This document shows, one piece after another, positions 15,664 to 23,658 of a stretch of 64,000 nucleotides of DNA (positions are counted from its first letter, which is position 1; each line of letters starts with the position of its first letter). Source of the stretch: Sandaracinus sp. (GTDB lineage: Bacteria; Myxococcota_A; Polyangia; Polyangiales; Houyiibacteriaceae); NCBI GenBank assembly GCA_002699025.1, contig PABA01000214.1, positions 41,171 through 105,170 of the forward strand. Reading direction: 5' to 3'. The notes under the pieces were generated by a model. It searched no databases, was not told the origin of the DNA, and saw only the letters and a program-made list of their open reading frames with translations. Made by a program: the position numbers and the translations under genes.

Positions 15664-15936
15664 TCAGCCTCCGAGGAGCGGATCCAGCTCGCCGCGAGCG
15701 TCGAGCGCCGCCACGTCGCTGTAGCCGCCGTAGGGCTGCCCATCGATGAAGATCTGCGGGACCGTGTGCTGCCCCGTCACTTCGCGGAGCCACGCCCGCT
15801 TGGCGTGGTCTCCGGTCACGTCGATGTTCGCGACCTCGACCCCCTTCCGATCGAAGAGGGCCAAGGCCAGCCGGCAGTAGGGACACCACGGGGTCGTGTA
15901 GATGACGACCCCGTCGCTCAGCTCCGTCGCCTCCAT
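15664..15936 (-). CDS. grxC: Glutaredoxin, GrxC-type
   Basis: A 90-residue protein with the dithiol active site CPYC (residues 18-21) in YTTPWCPYCRLALALFDRKG. The cis-proline TVPQIFIDG (residues 58-66) and the glutathione-binding GGYSDVAALDARGEL are both in the expected places. It reduces disulfides or glutathione adducts with GSH. The length equals that of E. coli glutaredoxin 3. Its ATG overlaps the last 19 bp of the metalloprotease gene, so the two are co-transcribed; the protease is exported, so a functional link is not obvious. Confidence 0.92.
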   Translation of the reverse strand: MEATELSDGVVIYTTPWCPYCRLALALFDRKGVEVANIDVTGDHAKRAWLREVTGQHTVPQIFIDGQPYGGYSDVAALDARGELDPLLGG

Positions 15937-18197
15937 GCCCAGAGCATGAGGCCTCCGAGCACCAGAGGCACGGGCGGAAGCGCGCCCCCCACGCCCGGCG
16001 CCGCGCAGCCGCAGCCGTCGTCGCCGCCGTCCATCGGCATCTCGGCGGGGCCCGCGTCGTCCCCGGTCGCGCCGGCGTCGTCCGCCCCCACGCCCGCGTC
16101 CGCCTCGACGCCCGCGTCCATCGGCAGCTCCGGGCACTCCGCGTCCGCGTCGCCGCTCGTCTCGAGGTCCGCCGTCAGCTCGTAGAGGCTCTGGCCGCTC
16201 GTCGTCAGGTCCGTCGCCACGATGGCCATGTAGAGCGTCTGGCAACGCGGGAGCGCGTGCTCGCTCGTCTCCGTCAGCTCCACCTCGCCCACGCCCGTGA
16301 AGCTGGCGTCGGCGACCAGCGGCGGCATGCGCGCCCCCACGTAGCGCACCCGCTCCCCGTCGCGGACGTAGAGGTCGTAGGTGCCGGCGAAGGTGCGCTT
16401 CTGCAGGTTCAGCGTGAGGCGCGTCGCGTCCGCCGGGATGTCGATGGCGTAGTGGAGCGGCACGACGCCGCCGCCGAGGTTGCCGGTGATCACGTCCTGG
16501 CCGCTGTAGCCCTGGTAGGTGCGGCCCGACTCCATGGGCACGACCCGCTCGCAGCCGGGCAGGCCCCGCCCCTCGACGATGCCGCGCACGGTCTCCACGT
16601 CCGCCGCCTCGAGGACCTCCAGGCTCTCGGCCGTCTCGAGGAGCAGCTCCCCCGCCTCGCCGAGCGTCGCCGTCGAGGGCGAGGTCGTCAGCCAGGCGAA
16701 GGCGAGCGCGTCGGCCTTCTCGATCCCGATGGCCTCGCGGATCTCCCAGAGCGTCGCCCCCCAGATGCGCCCGTCGGCGTGCACCTGGCCGAAGAGGTCG
16801 TCCGGGCAGCGGAGGTCGTTGTCGAGCTCGCGGAGCGACGACTCGCCGCCGAGCGTCCCGCCCGCGAGGTAGTCGGCGAGGCGCGGATCGCCGGTGATGG
16901 TCGACGAGAAGTAGTCGGCGATGCCCTCGTTCAGGGCGCCCGGCTCGTAGCCCACGCCCAGCCGGGCGTCGACGTCGAAGGGCGCGAGCTCGGCCGTCAC
17001 GTCGACGATGCCGTGGCCGTACTCGTGGTAGACGACGTCCCCGTCGTAGCCGAAGTCGCGCATCTGCCCCTGGCCGAAGGCCATGAGCGCGCACTGGCTG
17101 CGGCTGCAGAGGCTCGGCGAGTAGAAGGCGTTCTCGAAGGCCACGCCGGGGATCTCGACGTAGTTCGCGACCACGTCGATGATCGAGCTCTCCTCGCAGC
17201 AGGTCCACTCGAGGCCGTGGGCGGAGCGGAAGTACTCGGCGACCCGGTCCGTGTGGAAGTAGACGTTCACCTCGCTGAACTCGTCGTCGAAGGCCGGGTC
17301 GTCGGGGTCGTAGAGGAAGTCGCCCTCCTCGTCGGCGACGGCGCGCTGCTCCGGGAGGCACTCGCTGACGCCGGTGGGGCGGCAGGAGCGGGCGCGCACG
17401 TAGCGGCCGGTCAGAAAACGCGAGCTCGTCAGGTTCGGCAGCTCGACGTCCGAGGGCATGTCCTCGGCGACGACCGGGTTCGGCTCCCAGACCCGGCCGC
17501 GGCCGTGGCGGATGCGCGGCTCCACGAGGAGCAGCGAGCCATCGGCCGCGTCGAGCCAGACGCGCACGCGCTCGTGGGCGGCGCGCTGCACCTCGATGGA
17601 CCAGGCGCGGCGGAGCGTGGCGCCGTCGTCGAAGGCCACCAGGCGCCGTTCGAGGATCTCGGCGCCCTCGAAGCCGCTCGCGCGGATGGCGCCGGCGTCG
17701 GGCGCGGGGACGATGGCGCCCCCCGGGTCATGGGCGGCCGGCGAGCCGAGGTCGAGGAGGACGAGCTCGACCCGGTCGGCCGCGTCGAAGCGCACGATGG
17801 CCGAGGCGCCGGGCACGAGCAGGTCGCCGAGGGCGTGGCGCTCGAAGCGCACGACCGTGTAGCCGTGGGCCTCGAGGACGCGGCGCGGGACGAGGCGCCC
17901 GACGTGGTCGAGCCGGCCGAGGTCGCCGAGCACGCGCCCGAGGACGGCCTCTGCGCGCTCGACGGGGCTGCCGCCGGCGGGCCGGAAGCGCTGATGCTCG
18001 GCGAAGGAGACGAAGGTCGAGCCGCCGACCTCGCGCACGGCGGCCCCGAGGGGAGCGCGCGGGCCGGAGGGAGACGGCGCGGGCGCGCTCGCGCCGGGCC
18101 CGGTCTGGGCGGCGGCGTACGACGCCGGGAGGGCGAGGGCGAGCGCGGTCAGCGCGCAGGCGACGCGATTGAGCTTCGGATTCGACACGACACACAT
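15918..18197 (-). CDS. M36-like (fungalysin type) secreted metalloprotease with MYXO-CTERM-like tail
   Basis: A 759-residue protein. A signal peptide (VACALTALALALPASYAAAQ) is followed by a long propeptide-like region with FTP/PepSY character to about residue 270. The catalytic motif is HEYGH (His391, Glu392, His395), with the third ligand Glu424 in NEGIADYF, as in family M36. A C-terminal beta domain of PPC type comes next. An Asp/Ala linker then leads to CGCAAPGVGG, a hydrophobic segment and WAWRRRS, the layout of MYXO-CTERM sorting tags, which anchor proteins at the myxobacterial surface. The start ATG 18197 has GGAG directly against it; GTG 18188, seven bases from GGAG, may be the true start. 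Confidence 0.88.
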   Translation of the reverse strand: MCVVSNPKLNRVACALTALALALPASYAAAQTGPGASAPAPSPSGPRAPLGAAVREVGGSTFVSFAEHQRFRPAGGSPVERAEAVLGRVLGDLGRLDHVGRLVPRRVLEAHGYTVVRFERHALGDLLVPGASAIVRFDAADRVELVLLDLGSPAAHDPGGAIVPAPDAGAIRASGFEGAEILERRLVAFDDGATLRRAWSIEVQRAAHERVRVWLDAADGSLLLVEPRIRHGRGRVWEPNPVVAEDMPSDVELPNLTSSRFLTGRYVRARSCRPTGVSECLPEQRAVADEEGDFLYDPDDPAFDDEFSEVNVYFHTDRVAEYFRSAHGLEWTCCEESSIIDVVANYVEIPGVAFENAFYSPSLCSRSQCALMAFGQGQMRDFGYDGDVVYHEYGHGIVDVTAELAPFDVDARLGVGYEPGALNEGIADYFSSTITGDPRLADYLAGGTLGGESSLRELDNDLRCPDDLFGQVHADGRIWGATLWEIREAIGIEKADALAFAWLTTSPSTATLGEAGELLLETAESLEVLEAADVETVRGIVEGRGLPGCERVVPMESGRTYQGYSGQDVITGNLGGGVVPLHYAIDIPADATRLTLNLQKRTFAGTYDLYVRDGERVRYVGARMPPLVADASFTGVGEVELTETSEHALPRCQTLYMAIVATDLTTSGQSLYELTADLETSGDADAECPELPMDAGVEADAGVGADDAGATGDDAGPAEMPMDGGDDGCGCAAPGVGGALPPVPLVLGGLMLWAWRRRS

Positions 18198-18289
18198 CTC
18201 CAAGGGCGTCCCCGGCGCAGGTCCCGAACGGGCGCCGGAGGAGCAACACATCCCACCGGCCGCGGAGCATAGCAGCGATCGCGGACCCA

Positions 18290-18303
18290 TGAACGACCGT
18301 TCA
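18290..18303. promoter_or_regulatory. Palindrome TGAACG-AC-CGTTCA
   Basis: A perfect 6-bp inverted repeat with a 2-bp spacer in the 271-bp divergent gap between the protease and the GH113-like gene. It may be an operator, but no regulator is adjacent and the site is unpaired elsewhere in the window. Confidence 0.3.
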
Positions 18304-18468
18304 GCGTCAGCGTGACTTTGCACGGGCCAAGGCCCGCCGTTGATCGCGCCCCGGCGCCGCGGTACCTGTCTCCGCCGCAGCGGCCTCCGAGGCCCCCGGC
18401 TCCGCCGCGCTTCCGTACTGCTCTCCCGTACCGCGCTTCCGTACCGACCCCCCGCGCCTCTCTCGCTC

Positions 18469-19653
18469 ATGCGCCCGCTCCTCGCCCTCGCCGCCTCGAC
18501 GCTCCTCCTCGCCCTCGCCTCCCCGGCGCAGGCGTGGAACGTCCTCCCCCCGGGGCCCGAGGGCTGGCAGGCGGCGGGCCACGCGGGCATCCGCGGCGTG
18601 ACCATCGGGCCCATCGAGTCGATCCAGCAGCCCCACCGCGGCTACGGCACGGCGCGCTCCGCGGCGCTCCTCGATCACCTCCAGGCCATGGGCGTCGGCT
18701 GGGTCTCCATCACCCCCTTCGGCCGCATCTGGAGCCTCGAGAGCGAGCGCATCCGCATGGACTTCGAGGCGCCCTACCCGGCCAACCGCGAGGCGGTGAT
18801 GGGCGTCATCCGGCAGGCGAAGGCGCGCGGCATGAAGGTGCTCCTCGTGCCGCACCTCTGGGTCGAGACGGAGGGCTGGCGCGGGGAGATCGATCCCGGC
18901 GACGCGGCGGGCTGGGAGGCCTACCGCGAGAGCTACCGGGCCTTCGTGCTCGCCTGGGCGCGGGACGCCGCGGAGGCCGGCGCGGACATGCTCAGCGTGG
19001 GCGTCGAGTGCAAGAGCTGGTCGGGGCGCTTCGGCGGCTGGTGGACCGACTTCATCGCGGAGGTGCGGGCGGTCTTCCCCGGGCTGCTCACGTACAGCGC
19101 GAACTGGGACGAGGCCGAGGACGTGCTCTTCTGGGACCAGCTCGACCTCATCGGCATCAACGCCTTCTACCCGCTCGCCGAGGCCGACGGCGCGAGCGAC
19201 GCGGCGTACGCCGAGGGCGCCGAGCGCATCGTGCCGCAGGTCCGCGCGCTGGCCGAGGGCTTCCAGATGCCCGTGCTCTTCGTCGAGGTCGGCTACACGA
19301 CGCGCGCGAACGCCGCCGTGCAGCCCTGGCTCTGGCCCGACGGCATGGACGGCGTGGTGATCGACGAGCGCGAGCAGGCGCGGGCCCTGGACGCGAGCTT
19401 CCACGCCTTCCTGGACGAGCCGTGGTTCGTCGGCTTCTTCGTGTGGCGCTACTACGCGACGCTCGAGGACGTGAGCCAGGAGGCCATCTGGGGCTTCAGC
19501 CCGCACGCGAAGATGGCCGAGCCGCTCCTCGTCGAGACCTTCGACGCGCGCTGGGCCGTCGACCCGATCCCCTGGCCCTGGTCCACCGGCGAGCCCGTCC
19601 CCGCGCCCGACCCGCTCCCGCCCGTGCCTCCGCTGAGCCACTGGCGCGACTGA
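18469..19653 (+). CDS. GH113-like glycoside hydrolase, secreted
   Basis: A 394-residue protein with a signal peptide (LLALAASTLLLALASPAQA). The TIM-barrel pattern fits glycoside hydrolase family 113 (beta-mannanase type): GVTIGPIESI, GVGWVSITPFGRIW, GMKVLLVPHLWVETEGW, GADMLSVGVECKSW (acid/base Glu180), LLTYSANWDEAEDVLFWDQL and PVLFVEVGYTTRANA (nucleophile Glu273). FVWRYYATLEDVSQEAIWGF closes the barrel. It probably hydrolyses a beta-mannan-type glycan in the periplasm or outside the cell. The catalytic assignment is by pattern and substrate is inferred. It is convergent with the peroxiredoxin gene 13 bp downstream, and no polysaccharide-utilisation genes are nearby. Confidence 0.78.
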   Translation: MRPLLALAASTLLLALASPAQAWNVLPPGPEGWQAAGHAGIRGVTIGPIESIQQPHRGYGTARSAALLDHLQAMGVGWVSITPFGRIWSLESERIRMDFEAPYPANREAVMGVIRQAKARGMKVLLVPHLWVETEGWRGEIDPGDAAGWEAYRESYRAFVLAWARDAAEAGADMLSVGVECKSWSGRFGGWWTDFIAEVRAVFPGLLTYSANWDEAEDVLFWDQLDLIGINAFYPLAEADGASDAAYAEGAERIVPQVRALAEGFQMPVLFVEVGYTTRANAAVQPWLWPDGMDGVVIDEREQARALDASFHAFLDEPWFVGFFVWRYYATLEDVSQEAIWGFSPHAKMAEPLLVETFDARWAVDPIPWPWSTGEPVPAPDPLPPVPPLSHWRD

Positions 19654-19666
19654 GTCGGGAGCGCGC

Positions 19667-20134
19667 TCAGGCCTGCTCCGGCGCGGCCCGTTTCCGCACG
19701 AAGCCGACGACCTCGTCGAGGTGCTTCAGCACGGCGAACTCGTGGTTGAAGACGCCCTCGATGATGCCCTCCGGGTCGATCACGTAGGTCACGCGGTGGC
19801 TCACGCCCGGGAGCAGGCTGAAGAAGGTGCGGTAGCTCTTGGAGATGCGCCGGTCCGCGTCCGCGATCATCGGGAAGGAGGCCTGCTCCTCCTCGGCGAA
19901 GCGGCACTGGGTCGCGTGGTCGTCGCAGGAGACGCCGACGACCTCGGCGCCGAGCGCCTGGAGCTCCGGGTAGTTGTCGCGGAAGCCGCGCGTCTCGCGG
20001 ACGCAGTTGCGCGTGAAGGCCCGCCGGAAGAAGTAGAGCACGACGGTCTTGCCGCGGAGCGACGAGAGGCGGAGGGTCCGCCCGTCGGTCGTCACCGCCA
20101 CGAAGTCGGGCGCCCGATCTCCCACGGAGAGCAT
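19667..20134 (-). CDS. bcp: Peroxiredoxin, Bcp/PrxQ type
   Basis: A 155-residue thioredoxin-fold protein. The start is MLSVGDRAPDFVAVTTDG. Peroxidatic Cys44 lies in FFRRAFTRNCVRETRGF, where the usual FYPKDxTPGCTxE is replaced; further cysteines are at 70 and 77 (SCDDHATQC). The family reduces hydroperoxides using thioredoxin or glutathione. The active-site surroundings are atypical: the TPGC sequence reads TRNC, keeping the threonine and cysteine but not the proline. The C-terminal GIIEGVFNHEFAVLKHLDEV is normal. ATG 20134 gives the family length. Confidence 0.88.
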   Translation of the reverse strand: MLSVGDRAPDFVAVTTDGRTLRLSSLRGKTVVLYFFRRAFTRNCVRETRGFRDNYPELQALGAEVVGVSCDDHATQCRFAEEEQASFPMIADADRRISKSYRTFFSLLPGVSHRVTYVIDPEGIIEGVFNHEFAVLKHLDEVVGFVRKRAAPEQA

Positions 20135-20205
20135 CGCGCACACGATAGCGAAGCCGGGCCCGCCACCCCGAATTCGGGACGCCCGTGTCCGGTGCGCCCC
20201 GTCCG

Positions 20206-20278
20206 GTGCCCCTCCGTCCGGTGCTCTCCGACGGTGCCCCTCCGTCCAGTGCCCCTCCGTCCAGTGCCCCTCCGTCCA
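20206..20278. repeat. 15-bp tandem repeat
   Basis: Three perfect head-to-tail copies of GTGCCCCTCCGTCCA at 20234-20278, a fourth at 20206-20220 (last base G), and a diverged unit between. It occupies the gap between the peroxiredoxin start and the SIMPL gene end. Confidence 0.9.
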
Positions 20279-20352
20279 GTGCTCTCCGGCGGCGCTCTCC
20301 GGCGGCGTGAGCTCCGCCGTGCTCCACCACCGTGCTCCACCGCCCGAGCGGC

Positions 20353-20973
20353 CTACTCGACGCGGAAGGTGGCGCGGACCCGGGTGGTCACGCGCTGCCG
20401 GAGCGGGACCCGCAGGGCGAGCGTGCCCTTCTTCGTCTTCGAGGTGCCCAGCATGCGCGGCGACTCCTCGGCGACCACGGCCTCGGCCCGCTCCTCCTCG
20501 AAGGCGATGACGCCGACCACCTTCGCGCCCAGCACGGCCGCCGCCGCTTCGGCCTTCCGCCGGGCGAGCTGCGCGCAGGCCGCGAGCCGCTCCCCCTGCC
20601 GATCGGCCGACGCCGGGAAGCGCCACTCGGTGCGCGTCAGGCGCACGTCCTCCATGGAGGCGAGCACGTCGAGCACCTCGCCGAGCTGCCCGGGGCGCAC
20701 GCGCACCCGCAGCATGTAGGTCGCCGCGCTGCTCCGCCCGAGGAAGCCGCTCGTCGTCCGCCCCTGGAGGGCCTCGAGGGCGACGTCGTCGACGCCGAGC
20801 TGGTGGAGCGCGGCCACGAAGGCCTTCACCTCGCGCACCTGGGCGAGCGCCTCGCCGCCGGTGGAGAGGCGGCTGCCCTCGACGGCGACGTGGAGATCGG
20901 CGCGCTCGGCGACGACCTCGTCGCTGTGCTCGGCGTGGACGACGATCTGGTCGTTGGAGAGGGGTTCGGTCAC
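20353..20973 (-). CDS. SIMPL-domain (DUF541) protein without signal peptide
   Basis: A 206-residue protein matching the SIMPL/DUF541 family: an early DEVVAERADLHVAVEG strand pair, a helix KAFVAALHQLGVDDVALEAL, the strand ATYMLRVRVRPGQLGEVLDV and a long helix LAACAQLARRKAEAAAAVLG. Most members are periplasmic and poorly understood, some linked to stress. This one has no export signal and so would be cytoplasmic, which is unusual. It lies 25 bp after leuS on the same strand and is probably co-transcribed. Confidence 0.72.
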   Translation of the reverse strand: MTEPLSNDQIVVHAEHSDEVVAERADLHVAVEGSRLSTGGEALAQVREVKAFVAALHQLGVDDVALEALQGRTTSGFLGRSSAATYMLRVRVRPGQLGEVLDVLASMEDVRLTRTEWRFPASADRQGERLAACAQLARRKAEAAAAVLGAKVVGVIAFEEERAEAVVAEESPRMLGTSKTKKGTLALRVPLRQRVTTRVRATFRVE

Positions 20974-20998
20974 GGCGGGGAGGTCACGGCGGGGAGGA

Positions 20999-23572
20999 TC
21001 ACGTGATGATGAGGTTGAGGATCTTGTCCTGGACCCAGATGGTCTTGCGGAGCGTACCGCCTTCGAGGGCCTCGGCGATCTTCGGGATCGCCTTGGCCGC
21101 CGCGAGCGCGTCCGCCTCCGAGGCGCCGGGCGGGAGCTCGACGACGCCGCGCTTCTTCCCCTTCACCTGCACGGGGATCTCGAGCACGTCGTCCTTCAGG
21201 AGCTCCGGATCGGCCACCGGCCAGGGCGCCGCCTGCACGGAGGGCGCATGCCCGAGCAGCGCCCACATCTCCTCGCCGAGGTGCGGCGCGAAGGGGTGCA
21301 CGAGCTGGGCGAGGACCTCCACGCCGGCCTTCGGCGCGCCCGCCTTCTGGAGCTCGCTCGAGAGCACCATCATCGCGCTGATCGCGGTGTTGAAGCGGAG
21401 GCCCTCGATGTCGCCCGTGACCTTGTCGATGGTCTTGTGCACGAGGCGGAGCGTCTCCTCGTCCGGCGCCGCCTCGCTCGCCTCGCTCGCCAGCCGCCAG
21501 CAGCGGTCGAGGAAGCGCTTCACGCCGCCGATGCTCTCCGTGTTCCACGGCTTGGACGCCTCGAGGGGGCCCATGAACATCTCGTAGGTGCGGAGCGCGT
21601 CGGCGCCGAAGCTCTCGACGATGTCGTCCGGGTTCACGACGTTCCCGCGCGACTTGCTCATCTTGAAGGCCTTCGCCTCGACCTCCACGGACGGGTCGGC
21701 CTCGAGCACCATCTTGCCGTCCTTGGTCTTCGTGACCGCGTCCGCGTCGTGCTTCTCGCCGGCCTCGTCGACGTACTCGATCTCGCCGAGGATGATCCCC
21801 TGGTGGACGAGCTTCTGGAAGGGCTCCTCCACGGGCAGGTAGCCGGCGTCGAAGAGCACCTGGTGCCAGAAGCGCGCGTAGAGGAGGTGGAGCACGGCGT
21901 GCTCGGCGCCGCCCACGTAGAGGTCGACGGGGAGCCAGGTCTTCACCGCCTCCTCGCTCCAGGCGGCCTGGTCGTTGTCGGGGTCGCAGAAGCGCAGGTA
22001 GTACCAGCAGGAGCCGGCCCACTGCGGCATGGTGTTGGTCTCGCGGGCGAACCAGCGGCCGTCCTTCTGGAAGAAGCGCCAGTCCTTCGCCCGGGCGAGC
22101 ACGCCCCGCGGGTCGTCGCCGGGGGCGTAGTCCTCGAGCTCCGGCAGCGTGACCGGGAGCGCGCTCTCCTCGACCGGGATCGGCGAGTCGTAGTCCACCG
22201 TGAAGTCGACGCCCTCTTCGCCCTGGCGCGGGTCCGTCCCCTCGCTCTTCAGCTCGACCGGGAAGTAGATCGGGAAGGGCTCGCCCCAGTAGCGCTGCCG
22301 GCTGAAGACCCAGTCGCGGAGCTTGAACTGCACCCGCGCCTCGCCCTTCCCCTCGGCGGCGAGGTCGGCCGTGATCGCGGCCTTCACGGCGGCCGTCTCC
22401 ATGCCGTCGTACTTGCCGCTGTTCACGGCGACGCCGGGCTCGGCCATCGCCTCCTTCAGCGCGCCCTCGGTCGGCTCGCCGGTCTTCGAGACGACCTCGA
22501 CGATCGGGATGCCGAACGCCTTCGCGAACTCGAAGTCGCGCGTATCGTGCGCGGGCACGGCCATGATGGCACCCGTGCCGTAGCCCCAGAGCACGTAGTC
22601 GGCGACCCAGATGGGCACCTCGGCGCCGTTGACCGGGTTGATGGCGTGGCCGCCCGTGAAGACGCCGGTCTTCTCCTTGCTCTGCTGGCGCGCGAGGTCG
22701 CTCTTGTTCTTCGCCTCCGCGACGTAGGCCTCGACCTCGTCGCGCCGGGCGTCGGTCGTCACCTTCGCGACGAGCGGGTGCTCGGGCGCGAGCACCATGA
22801 AGGTGGCGCCGAAGAGCGTGTCCGGGCGCGTCGTGTAGACCTCGATGGTCTCGCCCGCGTGGCCGGCGACGCCGAAGCTCACCTGCGCGCCCTCGGAGCG
22901 GCCGATCCACTCCTCCTGCATGGTGCGCGTGGAGGTCGGCCAGTCGACGCCCTCGAGGCCGGCGAGGAGCCGGTCGGCGTAGGCGGTGATCTTCAGGACC
23001 CACTGGCGCAGCGGGCGCCGCTCGACCGGGTGGCCGCCGCGCTCGCTCTTGCCGTCGATGATCTCCTCGTTGGCGAGCACCGTGCCGAGGGCCGGGCACC
23101 AGTTCACCGTGACCTCGTCCTGGTAGGCGAGGCCCCGCTGGAAGAGCTGGAGGAAGATCCACTGGGTCCAGCGCACGTAGCCCGGGTCGGTCGTGTCGAC
23201 CTCGCGCTCCCAGTCGTAGGAGAAGCCGAGCATCTTCAGCTGCCGGCGGAAGTTCGCGATGTTCTCGCGGGTGGTCTTCGCCGGGTGCGTGCCCGTCTTC
23301 ACGGCGTGCTGCTCGGCCGGGAGCCCGAAGGCGTCCCAGCCCATGGGGTGGAGCACGCTCTTGCCGCGGGCGCGCTCGAAGCGGCAGACGATGTCGGTCG
23401 CCGTGTAGCCCTCCGGGTGGCCGACGTGGAGGCCGCTCCCCGAGGGGTACGGGAACATGTCGAGGACGTAGAGGCGCTCCTCACCGGGCTGCTCGGGCGT
23501 GCGGAAGGTGGCGTTCTCTTCCCAGAAGCGCTGCCACTTCGGCTCGATGGAGGCGGGATCGTAGCGGTCCAT
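20999..23572 (-). CDS. leuS: Leucyl-tRNA synthetase
   Basis: An 857-residue class I synthetase. The HIGH motif is HVGH at residues 49-52 (in SGLHVGHPEGY), and the KMSKS motif is intact at 637-641 (KMSKSRGN). The CP1 editing domain is present between them (VYTTRPDTLFGATFMVLAPE, which holds the threonine-rich editing motif). The C-terminal anticodon and extension domains reach the normal length. It charges tRNA-Leu in the cytoplasm. The ATG at 23572 has GGGGA 1-2 bases upstream, which is close, but it gives the standard start MDRYDPASIEPKW. The SIMPL gene follows on the same strand. Confidence 0.97.
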   Translation of the reverse strand: MDRYDPASIEPKWQRFWEENATFRTPEQPGEERLYVLDMFPYPSGSGLHVGHPEGYTATDIVCRFERARGKSVLHPMGWDAFGLPAEQHAVKTGTHPAKTTRENIANFRRQLKMLGFSYDWEREVDTTDPGYVRWTQWIFLQLFQRGLAYQDEVTVNWCPALGTVLANEEIIDGKSERGGHPVERRPLRQWVLKITAYADRLLAGLEGVDWPTSTRTMQEEWIGRSEGAQVSFGVAGHAGETIEVYTTRPDTLFGATFMVLAPEHPLVAKVTTDARRDEVEAYVAEAKNKSDLARQQSKEKTGVFTGGHAINPVNGAEVPIWVADYVLWGYGTGAIMAVPAHDTRDFEFAKAFGIPIVEVVSKTGEPTEGALKEAMAEPGVAVNSGKYDGMETAAVKAAITADLAAEGKGEARVQFKLRDWVFSRQRYWGEPFPIYFPVELKSEGTDPRQGEEGVDFTVDYDSPIPVEESALPVTLPELEDYAPGDDPRGVLARAKDWRFFQKDGRWFARETNTMPQWAGSCWYYLRFCDPDNDQAAWSEEAVKTWLPVDLYVGGAEHAVLHLLYARFWHQVLFDAGYLPVEEPFQKLVHQGIILGEIEYVDEAGEKHDADAVTKTKDGKMVLEADPSVEVEAKAFKMSKSRGNVVNPDDIVESFGADALRTYEMFMGPLEASKPWNTESIGGVKRFLDRCWRLASEASEAAPDEETLRLVHKTIDKVTGDIEGLRFNTAISAMMVLSSELQKAGAPKAGVEVLAQLVHPFAPHLGEEMWALLGHAPSVQAAPWPVADPELLKDDVLEIPVQVKGKKRGVVELPPGASEADALAAAKAIPKIAEALEGGTLRKTIWVQDKILNLIIT

Positions 23573-23658
23573 TTCCCCGCTGCCATAGCACGCGAGGCGC
23601 GCGGCTCGCTCGGGGTTTTTACGCGCCCCGCGAAGCTCCGGCGACCGGGCCGCCCGGG

